24,224 nucleotides of DNA from CAZFAT01 sp964517075. GTDB taxonomy: Bacteria > Acidobacteriota > Vicinamibacteria > Vicinamibacterales > SCN-69-37. The notes beneath the pieces are model-generated. The model saw only the letters and a program-made list of their open reading frames with translations. It ran no database searches and was not told the DNA's origin. Positions 8,171-14,925 of this stretch are shown here, piece by piece. Both the position numbers and the translations under genes were made by a program. Position 1 is the stretch's first letter. The number at the start of each line of letters is the position of its first letter. The stretch spans positions 1 through 24,224 of the forward strand of contig CAZFAT010000260.1 in the NCBI GenBank assembly GCA_964517075.1, in the 5' to 3' direction.

Positions 8171-8452
8171 GTGAATATCAGGTTCACTTCGTCACTCACC
8201 CCAGAAGACGAGAATCTTCTGGCGCCGGGGCTGCTGAACGCGCTGGCGTGCATTCTGGACCTCCTGCCCATTGCCTATGTCATCCGAATCGACACGTCCG
8301 ATTCGCAGGTGTATCAGCACAGTGGGCCAGGCGCCGCTGGGAAGGAGGCCGCCACGCCAGAATCGCTGCGAATGGGTGCCGGAGCGGTCACCTCGTTCCA
8401 GGCGTGGACGGATGCGACTCGGAGCCCGGTACCGACGAAAGTCTCCCGCTGA
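8171..8452 (+). CDS. Small protein of unknown function
   Basis: This 93-residue ORF starts at GTG 8171. It reads MNIRFTSSLTPEDENLL, then a hydrophobic helix-like stretch (LLNALACILDLLPIAYVI, 21-38) and a strand-like RIDTSDSQVYQH. Codon choice in the first 55 residues looks like that of real genes here. The tail is less structured. There is no Shine-Dalgarno sequence, but a sigma-54-like promoter ends 14 bases upstream, so a leaderless or near-leaderless message is possible. I do not recognise a family. Overlapping ORFs in other frames read as low-complexity Arg-rich sequence and were not preferred. Confidence 0.5.
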   Translation: MNIRFTSSLTPEDENLLAPGLLNALACILDLLPIAYVIRIDTSDSQVYQHSGPGAAGKEAATPESLRMGAGAVTSFQAWTDATRSPVPTKVSR

Positions 8453-8470
8453 AAGGTCGACGTCTGTCCA

Positions 8471-8486
8471 GGAGATATTAGTCTCC
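8471..8486. promoter_or_regulatory. Inverted repeat upstream of the PEGA operon
   Basis: GGAGATATTAGTCTCC is a near-perfect palindrome (GGAGA/TCTCC arms), 18 bases after the 8171 ORF and about 52-67 bases before the -24 GG at 8538. It could be a weak terminator hairpin for the small gene or an activator operator. It shares TAAT and CTC elements with sites at 7476 and 19341. Confidence 0.3.
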
Positions 8487-8536
8487 TCTTCAGAGGGCTT
8501 TCATCGCCCAGTCGCTGCAATAACCTGTAGGATGTC

Positions 8537-8552
8537 TGGCTTGGCCTTCGCA
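8537..8552 (+). promoter_or_regulatory. Sigma-54-like -24/-12 promoter of the PEGA/TonB-C unit
   Basis: TGGCTTG-GCCT-TCGCA has GG at 8538-8539 and GC at 8550-8551. TGGC and the final GCA agree with consensus, with TC in place of TT. The -12 G is 22 bases before ATG 8572. Confidence 0.4.
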
Positions 8553-8571
8553 TCACCCACCCCTGCCGCCA

Positions 8572-9747
8572 ATGCCCAGCGTTAGCCTGAACCCTCAGCG
8601 ACGCCCCCCCGACACTGGTCTCGGCGAGTTCGCACGCTCATCCAATGCGGCGGCCTGGGACGTGGCAAAAGAGGAGCTGGAGGGCCGGGGGCGTGATCGC
8701 GAGAACGAGGGTGAGGATCCCCTGCTCGCTTTTCACAGCGAGCACCCGCGGGGTGCGACCGTCCGAACCGCGATCCCTCCCCCTGTCCCGACGCGACTGC
8801 CGAGCCCCAGCGTCTCGCCAAAGATCATCGCGCTCGGCCTGCTGACGTTTGCCGTAGGAGCCGCCGGGACCGTGAGTTACTCCCGCTGGAGCGCGGCGGC
8901 CCCTACCGCCGCGGTGGCGCCTCTCACGTCGGAGGGACGGGCGATTATCAACTCCAGCCCCCCTGGGGCGCTGGTCTTCATCAACGGCGTGGCGCGCGGC
9001 GCGACGCCCCTCGATCTTCACCTCCCGACAGGCTCACACACGCTGCAGCTCCAGAACGGCGCCTCGATGCGCACCCTGCCGTTGGATGTCCAGGCGAACC
9101 AGGTGACCTCGCACTACATTGAACTCCCCGTCGTGGCCCTGCCGCCCGTCACGCGTGTCGAAAACCCACCCGTCGCACGGATCGAAAACCCGCCGGCACA
9201 GACAGCCGCTCGGCCAGGGCGCGTCGAGGCTCCTCTTCAGTCGGCGCGGACTCCCGCCCGCGGCGGCGGGTCGTCGCCCGCGTCCCCGCCAGTCAGTGCG
9301 CAGCCGTCGCAGGCGCCACGCGCCGCTGCCGTGGCTGAGGGCTGGGCCTTGATCAGTGTGCCCTTTGCGGCGCAGGTGACTCAGAACGGACGCACGATAG
9401 GAACCACGGGCGCCGCTCCCCTGGCGCTTCCCGCCGGCGTGCACACACTCGAGCTGGCGAATGCGGCCTTCGAGTTCCACACGACGCTCACGGTCGCGGT
9501 CGCCCCCGGCGAGACCACGCGACTTTCCGTCACGTTGCCCAACGGATCGCTGTCGATTAACGCGTTGCCATGGGCCGAGGTATTCGTGGACGGCCGATCC
9601 ATCGGCACGACACCGCTGGCGAATGTCCCGGTGCCCGTCGGTTCGCGCGAGATCCTCTGGCGCCATCCCGACTTCGGCGATCGGCGGCAACTGGTTAACA
9701 TCACCGCGCGCTCCCCCGTTCGGGTCGGAACGGATCTCCGCCGATGA
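8572..9747 (+). CDS. Membrane-anchored protein with PEGA-like repeats
   Basis: The 391-residue protein has a charged cytoplasmic N-terminus (1-80) and one membrane segment at about 84-104 (IIALGLLTFAVGAAGTVSY), then an extracytoplasmic part. Residues 122-186 form a PEGA-like unit (INSSPPGALVFINGVARG, then TPLDLHLPTGSHTLQL). A Pro/Ala/Ser-rich linker (187-256) contains two copies of an ENPPvAR-like motif. Two more PEGA-like units lie at about 257-323 and 324-391 (AEVFVDGRSIGTTPLANVP). PEGA domains are beta-sandwich modules of surface proteins and kinases, and their ligands are mostly unknown. The stop overlaps the next start by four bases (ATGA), so the two are surely translated together. An envelope structural or binding role is inferred. 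Confidence 0.8.
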   Translation: MPSVSLNPQRRPPDTGLGEFARSSNAAAWDVAKEELEGRGRDRENEGEDPLLAFHSEHPRGATVRTAIPPPVPTRLPSPSVSPKIIALGLLTFAVGAAGTVSYSRWSAAAPTAAVAPLTSEGRAIINSSPPGALVFINGVARGATPLDLHLPTGSHTLQLQNGASMRTLPLDVQANQVTSHYIELPVVALPPVTRVENPPVARIENPPAQTAARPGRVEAPLQSARTPARGGGSSPASPPVSAQPSQAPRAAAVAEGWALISVPFAAQVTQNGRTIGTTGAAPLALPAGVHTLELANAAFEFHTTLTVAVAPGETTRLSVTLPNGSLSINALPWAEVFVDGRSIGTTPLANVPVPVGSREILWRHPDFGDRRQLVNITARSPVRVGTDLRR

Positions 9748-10754
9748 AACCGCTTGCGACATCTCTCGTGCTCGCTCTGGCGTTTCTCGCGGCGCCGGCG
9801 GGGGCATCGGCCACCGACCTGGAGGCGGTCAGGGCGCTGTACGCGGCCGCCGACTACGACGGGGCATTGCGGCTCCTGGCCAGCGCCGACGGTGGCGACG
9901 ACGTCGTGCAGGTCGAGGAGTACCGCGCGCTCTGCCTGCTGGCACTCGGCCGCACGCCGGAAGCCGAGCGGTCGGTTGAACGGATCTTCAGCAAGCAGCC
10001 TTTGTACGCAGTCGACTCGGCTCAGGTCTCACCGCGCATGACCGCGCTCGTGAGCCAGGTTCGGCAGCGCATGGTCCCGACCCTCGCGCGCAATCTCTAC
10101 GGCGCGGCACGCAAGAACTTCGAGCAGAAGGAATACGCAGCCGCGGTCACGCAGCTCACCGACATGCTGGCCATGATCGATGCGGCCGGATCGGCGGCGC
10201 CAGGCCTCAACGATCTGAAGGTGCTCGGCGAGGGCTTCCTGGAATTGGCCCAGAGCCAGCTGTCGACGGTCGCAGCCGCCCCGGCCGCGTCTGGTTCACC
10301 GCTTTCATCGCAGCCGCTTGGCGCGCCCGGCGTGTTGAGGACCGGCGTGTACTCGGACTTCCTCCGGCTCGCCGACGAGCAGTCAGCCGCGGCGAAGGCG
10401 GCGGTCCTCAGCCCGAGCGTGTCGGATCCGAACAGCCCCATCATGCTGCGGCCTGACATCTACTCGGACGTGGACCGCATTCAGCCGCCCGTGCCAGTCC
10501 AGCGCGACGTGCCGCGATGGACGCCGCCCGACGCGGTCGCGCGGCAGACGACCCATCGTGGGCACGTGGAACTGGTGGTTGACGAGACCGGGGCCGTCGA
10601 GTCCGTCGCGCTGGCCGATTCGGTTCACGGCAGCTACGACACGTCGCTCCTGGAGGCCGCCCACAAGTGGCGGTACCGCCCGGCCACGCGGAACGGTCAG
10701 CCGGTCAGATACCGGCTGCTGACCGAGGTGGTCCTGCGGCCCCCCACACCCTAA
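9744..10754 (+). CDS. Secreted TonB C-terminal domain protein
   Basis: The 336-residue protein has a signal peptide (MKPLATSLVLALAFLAAPAG, cleavage likely after ASA at 23). Residues 24-180 are helical and TPR-like (YAAADYDGALRLL, ALGRTPEAERSV, FEQKEYAAAVTQL). Residues 258-332 are a TonB_C fold (GHVELVVDETGAVESV, then WRYRPATRNGQPV). Classical TonB has an N-terminal anchor and a Pro-rich spacer that contact ExbB/ExbD; both are absent. This is therefore not a standard energy transducer and more likely a periplasmic adaptor. The 4-base overlap with the PEGA gene points to a joint complex. Confidence 0.8.
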   Translation: MKPLATSLVLALAFLAAPAGASATDLEAVRALYAAADYDGALRLLASADGGDDVVQVEEYRALCLLALGRTPEAERSVERIFSKQPLYAVDSAQVSPRMTALVSQVRQRMVPTLARNLYGAARKNFEQKEYAAAVTQLTDMLAMIDAAGSAAPGLNDLKVLGEGFLELAQSQLSTVAAAPAASGSPLSSQPLGAPGVLRTGVYSDFLRLADEQSAAAKAAVLSPSVSDPNSPIMLRPDIYSDVDRIQPPVPVQRDVPRWTPPDAVARQTTHRGHVELVVDETGAVESVALADSVHGSYDTSLLEAAHKWRYRPATRNGQPVRYRLLTEVVLRPPTP

Positions 10755-10790
10755 GGTCGACTATGCCGATCGCCTTCCAGGTAGTTTTTT
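10753..10790 (+). terminator. Possible intrinsic terminator after the PEGA/TonB-C unit
   Basis: AAGG(T)CGA at 10753-10760 can pair with TCGCCTT at 10770-10776 (7 bp, one bulge). A run of six T follows at 10785-10790. The eight-base gap before the T run makes it weak. Confidence 0.3.
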
Positions 10791-10809
10791 CACAGGTTTG
10801 TCGACTCAT

Positions 10810-10820
10810 TCGAGAAATAT
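10810..10820. promoter_or_regulatory. TCGAGAAATAT element
   Basis: This is an exact reverse-complement match to 7481-7491 and lies about 60-70 bases before the -24 GG at 10879. A similar GAGAAATGT stands at 8078-8086, a comparable distance before the 8141 site. A shared activator site is inferred. Confidence 0.3.
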
Positions 10821-10877
10821 CTTCCCCGCTTCCCAGACGGGCGTTTCGTTTTGGGCCGAATAAGCATCACCCATCAT

Positions 10878-10893
10878 CGGCGCACCTTTTGCA
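10878..10893 (+). promoter_or_regulatory. Sigma-54-like -24/-12 promoter of small paralog 1
   Basis: CGGCGCA-CCTT-TTGCA has GG at 10879-10880, ten bases, and GC at 10891-10892, with a complete TTGCA. The -12 G is 18 bases before ATG 10909. A perfect small hairpin (CACGG/CCGTG, 10892-10906) fills the space up to the start codon, leaving no room for a ribosome binding site. Confidence 0.5.
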
Positions 10894-10908
10894 CGGTTTG
10901 GCCGTGTA

Positions 10909-11196
10909 ATGGTCCGCGTTCCTGACGCCCTTACTCGGATGAAGCCGGATCGGTTTTTCGCCGAGCTGGACGGCCGCCACTTGATGGTCGCTGGCATTGA
11001 CTGGTCGCTTGAGGTCTACGGGATTTGCGAGCAGCACGGGCGGCGCTGGGTGCAGCTGGCCCTGACCGGTGAGGGGGAAGAGTGCATGCTCACCCTTCGC
11101 GTGGGCTCGCGCGCGGGCGCCGGGGACGTCCTGAAGACCGTGTCATCCTGGCTCAAAGATCCTTCCGATGCCCCGAAGGTCCTGAGCGTCGCCTGA
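10909..11196 (+). CDS. Small uncharacterised protein, paralog 1
   Basis: This is a 95-residue cytoplasmic-looking protein. Its core (residues 14-94) aligns with the gene at 11373 over about 82 positions with 42 identities by hand count. The conserved features are DRxFAxLDGRxLxVxG, then W, then EVYGICEQxGRRWxQxAL with an invariant Cys (C40), MLTL, and SxWLxDPS near the C-terminus. It has no signal peptide or membrane segment. I do not recognise the family. ATG 10909 has no Shine-Dalgarno sequence; ATG 10939 is an alternative that would keep the whole conserved core. Its own sigma-54-like promoter stands just upstream. Confidence 0.75.
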   Translation: MVRVPDALTRMKPDRFFAELDGRHLMVAGIDWSLEVYGICEQHGRRWVQLALTGEGEECMLTLRVGSRAGAGDVLKTVSSWLKDPSDAPKVLSVA

Positions 11197-11344
11197 CGCC
11201 TGAAATCCTGCGCCGGCGGGTCATTCCTGGGCGTGCGGTTCCTTCCTGACATTTTCCTGACGTGGATTGAGAAAACCGTCAGCCCTCCGGCGGGCCGGCG
11301 GCCAGTTACGTAAGAAACACGCCTGTTTTTCCCGATCTTGCGCC

Positions 11345-11360
11345 CGGCGAGCGACTTGCA
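11345..11360 (+). promoter_or_regulatory. Sigma-54-like -24/-12 promoter of small paralog 2 and the GT4/amidotransferase genes
   Basis: CGGCGAG-CGAC-TTGCA has GG at 11346-11347 and GC at 11358-11359. The -12 G is 15 bases before ATG 11373. It matches the 10878 element at CGGCG and TTGCAC, so the promoter was probably duplicated with its gene. Confidence 0.5.
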
Positions 11361-11372
11361 CCACGGCGGCGC

Positions 11373-11705
11373 ATGGCCAAGAACCTGAGCGCCACGACGC
11401 ACCGCTCCCCCATGGCCGCTCGTCCCCACCCCCGCCGTGAGGGAGGGGCTCCTCCACAGGATCGGGTCTTCGCCGCGCTCGACGGCCGCGACCTCGTCGT
11501 CTCGGGGTCGCAATGGCACGTCGAGGTGTACGGCATCTGCGAGCAGGCCGGCCGTCGCTGGATTCAAGTCGCGCTCGATGGACCGCGGCACCACATGCTG
11601 ACGCTCGCCCTGGCGGCCGACCTCGGGGTCCGGCAGGTCGTGCGCGCCCTCTCCGACTGGCTGGCCGACCCCTCCGCCACGGATCAGCTCCTGACCGTGC
11701 CGTAG
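11373..11705 (+). CDS. Small uncharacterised protein, paralog 2
   Basis: The 110-residue protein has a variable, basic N-terminus (1-29) and then the same core as its neighbour 176 bases upstream: DRVFAALDGRDL, EVYGICEQAGRRWIQVAL (Cys at 56), MLTL, LSDWLADPSA. It lacks signal and membrane segments. An inner ATG at 11412 could be the true start, since conservation begins at residue 30. The GT4 gene begins 31 bases after its stop, so it probably heads that operon. Function unknown; the position suggests a link to polysaccharide synthesis or its control. Confidence 0.75.
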   Translation: MAKNLSATTHRSPMAARPHPRREGGAPPQDRVFAALDGRDLVVSGSQWHVEVYGICEQAGRRWIQVALDGPRHHMLTLALAADLGVRQVVRALSDWLADPSATDQLLTVP

Positions 11706-11736
11706 ACTGGCCGCGGTACCCGCAGCCAATCCGGCA

Positions 11737-12831
11737 GTGTTTCGCGTCCTCCACGTCGTCCTCAGCCTGCATCCCGGCGGTACGGAACGTCTGGTCCTGG
11801 AGCTGGTCAAACGGCTCTCTGCCGACATCCCCATGGGGGTGTGTTGTCTCGATGAGCGCGGCGCCTGGGCCTCGGAGTTGCAAGACCGTGGCATCACGGT
11901 CGTGGAGCTTCGGCGCCAGCCGGGATTTCACCCGTCGATCGCCCAGGCCGTCGCGGGCGTGATTCACGAACATCACGCACCCATCGTTCACGCCCATCAC
12001 TACTCGCCGTTCGTCTACGCCGCGCTTGCGCGCATCTGGCGGCCGCGCACGCGCATCGTCTTCACCGAGCACGGGCGCGTGTCCGACGCCCCGCCCTCGC
12101 GCAAACGACGCACGGCGAACCACCTCCTCGCCCGCCTCTCGTCGGCCACCTTTGCCGTCTCCAGCGACCTGCGCGCCCATCTCATCGGCGAAGGCTTTTC
12201 GCCGGGGGCGGTGCGCGTGATCTACAACGGCATTGACGTCGGACCGCTGCCCGACGCGGCGGCACGCTGGTCGGCGCGGAACGCGCTCGGCATCCCGGCG
12301 GAGACGATCGCGATCGGCACCATCGCCCGGCTTGACCCGGTGAAGAAGCTCGACACCCTGATTCGCGCCGTGGCACTGACCGCGCGAGACCGGCCAGTGT
12401 TTCTGCTGATCATCGGCGACGGGCCCGAACGTCGCGCGCTGGAAGCAGCGGCCGCTCAATCCGCACGGCCATCGGCCGTTCGCTTCCTGGGGCACCGCGA
12501 CGACGCCCGGCAGGTGCTGGCCGCGTGCGACCTCTTCGCCAACAGCTCGATCAGCGAGGGCGTGTCGCTCACCATTCTCGAGGCCATGGCCGCCGGTCTT
12601 CCCGTCGTGGCCACCCGGGTGGGAGGCACGCCGGAGGTCATCGATGAGACGTGCGGCCGGCTCGTACCGGCACGCGATGAAGTCGCGCTGGCGGGAGCGA
12701 TCCAGGAACTGGCGACAGCCCCGGCGCTGCGCGCGACGCTGGGACGCGCGGCGCGGGCGCGCGTCGAGGAGCAGTTCACCCTCGACCGGATGGTCCGTGC
12801 GTACCGCGACGTCTACGAACAGTTCGCCTGA
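11737..12831 (+). CDS. GT4 glycosyltransferase of the XrtA/PEP-CTERM exopolysaccharide type
   Basis: This 364-residue GT-B enzyme begins at a GTG (MFRVLHVVLSLHPGGTERL), with the glycine-rich loop of GT4 acceptor domains. The donor half shows IARLDPVKKLDTLI, IIGDGPER, and the E-x7-E motif EGVSLTILE (E274, E282) followed by AMAAGLPVVAT. GT4 enzymes are retaining and use nucleotide sugars at the cytoplasmic face. The sequence and the AsnB-type amidotransferase 36 bases downstream recall the sugar transferases linked to exosortase A (XrtA) loci. The precise sugar cannot be read from the sequence. Confidence 0.88.
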   Translation: MFRVLHVVLSLHPGGTERLVLELVKRLSADIPMGVCCLDERGAWASELQDRGITVVELRRQPGFHPSIAQAVAGVIHEHHAPIVHAHHYSPFVYAALARIWRPRTRIVFTEHGRVSDAPPSRKRRTANHLLARLSSATFAVSSDLRAHLIGEGFSPGAVRVIYNGIDVGPLPDAAARWSARNALGIPAETIAIGTIARLDPVKKLDTLIRAVALTARDRPVFLLIIGDGPERRALEAAAAQSARPSAVRFLGHRDDARQVLAACDLFANSSISEGVSLTILEAMAAGLPVVATRVGGTPEVIDETCGRLVPARDEVALAGAIQELATAPALRATLGRAARARVEEQFTLDRMVRAYRDVYEQFA

Positions 12832-12867
12832 TCGGGGCGTGCCGGCGACCCGATAACATACAGAGCC

Positions 12868-14811
12868 ATGTGCGGAATCGCGGGAATCTTCGCGGCGAGT
12901 GGCCGCCTGCCGCTCGGGCTGCCACGGGCCGTACCCGCCATGACGGCGGCGCTCAGCCATCGCGGACCCGACGGCGACGGGTTCTTTGGCGACGAACGGG
13001 CCGCCCTGGGTCATCGGCGCCTCGCGATCATCGATCGCGCCGGCGGCCATCAGCCAATGGCCAACGAGGACGAGTCCTGCTGGATCGTCTTCAATGGTGA
13101 GATCTACAACCACCGTGCCCTGCGCCCGCTGCTCGAAGCCAGGGGGCACCGCTTCAAAACCACCTGCGATACGGAGGTGATCCTCCACGCCTACGAGGAG
13201 TTCGGATCGGCCGCGGTCGATCGGCTGGAAGGCATGTTCGCGTTCGTCATCTACGACGCCCGCCGCGGCGAGTTGTTCGCAGCGCGCGACCGGCTGGGCA
13301 AGAAGCCCTTCTTCTACGCGGTGCTGGACGATGTCTTCCACTTCGCGAGTGAGTTACCGGCGTTGACGCGATCGCCAGCGTGGACGGGCGACATCAATGT
13401 CCCCGCGCTCGAGGGTTACCTGTCGCTCGGGTACTTCCTGGCCCCGGCCACGGTGTACCGGAACGTGTTCAAGCTGCCGCCGGGCCACTGGCTGCGGCTT
13501 GGCGCGGACGGCATCCGCATCCAGGAGTACTGGGACGTTCGCGAGTTCGACACCGACGACCGGCCGGCAGCGGACCTCGTGTCCGAGATCGACAGCACCC
13601 TCCGCCAGGCCGTTCACGATCGGCTCGAAAGCGAGGTGCCACTCGGCGCGTTCCTGAGCGGAGGCATCGACTCGGGGTTGGTCGTGTCCTACATGGCCGA
13701 AGCGCTCGGCGACCGGCTCGTGACGGCCACCGTCGGCTTCGGCGAGCGCGCCCACAACGAGATCGAGGCCGCCGCGCTGACCGCCAGCCATTTCCGGACC
13801 AGGCATCACGCGGAACTGATCGAACCGAATCTGGTCGAGGTCATCGGTCCGGCCACGACCGGACTTGGCGAGCCTCTCGCCGACTCGTCCGCCATTCCCA
13901 CGTGGTATGTGTCGCGTGCCGCCCGCCGCCACGTGACGGTGGCGCTCAGCGGCGACGGCGGCGACGAAAGTTTTGCGGGCTACGACTTCCGATATGTGCC
14001 GCACGCGCTCGAGGCGCGCGTGCGCGATTGGGTCCCGGCCGGGCTGGCGCCAGCCGTGGGCTGGCTTGGAGCACACTGGCCGCGATCGCCCCGGCTCCCC
14101 CGCCCGTTGCGGGCCGGCACGGTGCTCGAAAACCTCGCCCGGGACCCCGCCGGGGCGTACTACGCGGACCTCGCCTTTCTCAAGCCTGCCGAGACCCGCC
14201 GGCTGATGGGATTGCCGCCAGACCGGGACGTCACGTCGAGTCCGGTGTTCGACGCGGTGACGGCGCCGTACCGGCGCTGCCCCTCTACGGATCCCGTCCA
14301 GCGCGCCGGGTATGCGGATCTGAAAGTGTACCTGCCCAACGATCCGCTGGTGAAGGTGGACCGCATGAGCATGGCGCACGGCCTGGAGGTGCGCTGTCCG
14401 CTACTGGACCGCCGCGTCGTTGAGCTGGCCTTCCGCATCCCTGCGACGCAAAAGCAGGTTGGCGGACAGGGCAAGGTCCTACTGCGGCGGTTGGCGCGGC
14501 AACGCCTCCCGGCGGGCCTGTGGCGGCTGCCGAAACGAGGCTTCTCGGCACCGATTGGGGAGTGGATCGCCGGTCCGCACGCGGAGCTCTTTCGCGACGA
14601 AGTGCTCAGCCCGGCGGCGAAGATTGCGCAGCACATTGATACCGGCGAAGTCGCCAGGCTGTTCGCCCGCCACCGGCGTGGGGACACCCATGGCGGCTAT
14701 GCGTTGTGGATGGTGTGGGTGCTCGAGCGATGGCTGCGGGACGCCGCAACCACCCAGTCGGAGCCGGCGCCGTCGGAAAGTCTGCCCAGCGGCGCGCGTG
14801 AGTTCATCTGA
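12868..14811 (+). CDS. AsnB-type glutamine amidotransferase (XrtA/exopolysaccharide-associated type)
   Basis: The 647-residue protein starts MCGIAGIF, with the N-terminal nucleophile Cys2 exposed after Met removal. The class II glutaminase domain (2 to about 215) contains HRGPDGDG, GHRRLAIID and FNGEIYNH. The synthetase domain has the PP-loop SGGIDS at 264-269, SGDGGDESFAGY and a late KVDRMSMAHGLEVR motif, all intact. The family transfers ammonia from glutamine to an adenylated carboxylate. Its length and its place after a GT4 fit the exosortase A system amidotransferases, which are thought to amidate a sugar acid or related group, better than housekeeping asparagine synthetase. The substrate is inferred. 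Confidence 0.88.
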   Translation: MCGIAGIFAASGRLPLGLPRAVPAMTAALSHRGPDGDGFFGDERAALGHRRLAIIDRAGGHQPMANEDESCWIVFNGEIYNHRALRPLLEARGHRFKTTCDTEVILHAYEEFGSAAVDRLEGMFAFVIYDARRGELFAARDRLGKKPFFYAVLDDVFHFASELPALTRSPAWTGDINVPALEGYLSLGYFLAPATVYRNVFKLPPGHWLRLGADGIRIQEYWDVREFDTDDRPAADLVSEIDSTLRQAVHDRLESEVPLGAFLSGGIDSGLVVSYMAEALGDRLVTATVGFGERAHNEIEAAALTASHFRTRHHAELIEPNLVEVIGPATTGLGEPLADSSAIPTWYVSRAARRHVTVALSGDGGDESFAGYDFRYVPHALEARVRDWVPAGLAPAVGWLGAHWPRSPRLPRPLRAGTVLENLARDPAGAYYADLAFLKPAETRRLMGLPPDRDVTSSPVFDAVTAPYRRCPSTDPVQRAGYADLKVYLPNDPLVKVDRMSMAHGLEVRCPLLDRRVVELAFRIPATQKQVGGQGKVLLRRLARQRLPAGLWRLPKRGFSAPIGEWIAGPHAELFRDEVLSPAAKIAQHIDTGEVARLFARHRRGDTHGGYALWMVWVLERWLRDAATTQSEPAPSESLPSGAREFI

Positions 14812-14898
14812 CGCGCCGAGCAACGACAAAAAGTCTGCCGGTCAGGTGCCTCCGGTCCTTCCCGACGACGGGTCCACGAGGTCCTGCACACTTTTCGC

Positions 14899-14914
14899 TG
14901 GCAGTGCCTTTGCT
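14899..14914 (+). promoter_or_regulatory. Sigma-54-like -24/-12 promoter of the PEP-CTERM mini gene
   Basis: TGGCAGT-GCCT-TTGCT has GG at 14900-14901, ten bases, and GC at 14912-14913. TGGCA and TTGCT match the consensus, making it one of the best sites in the window. It lies in the 100-base gap after the amidotransferase gene. Sigma-54 control of PEP-CTERM genes, through the PrsK/PrsR pair, is known from other bacteria. Confidence 0.6.
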
Positions 14915-14925
14915 CTCTCGTGGGC

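Noticed and set aside
11863..11879. GG-N10-GC with TTGCA inside the GT4 gene
   Set aside because: It lies in coding sequence with no start codon nearby; such chance matches show the background of the motif in GC-rich DNA.
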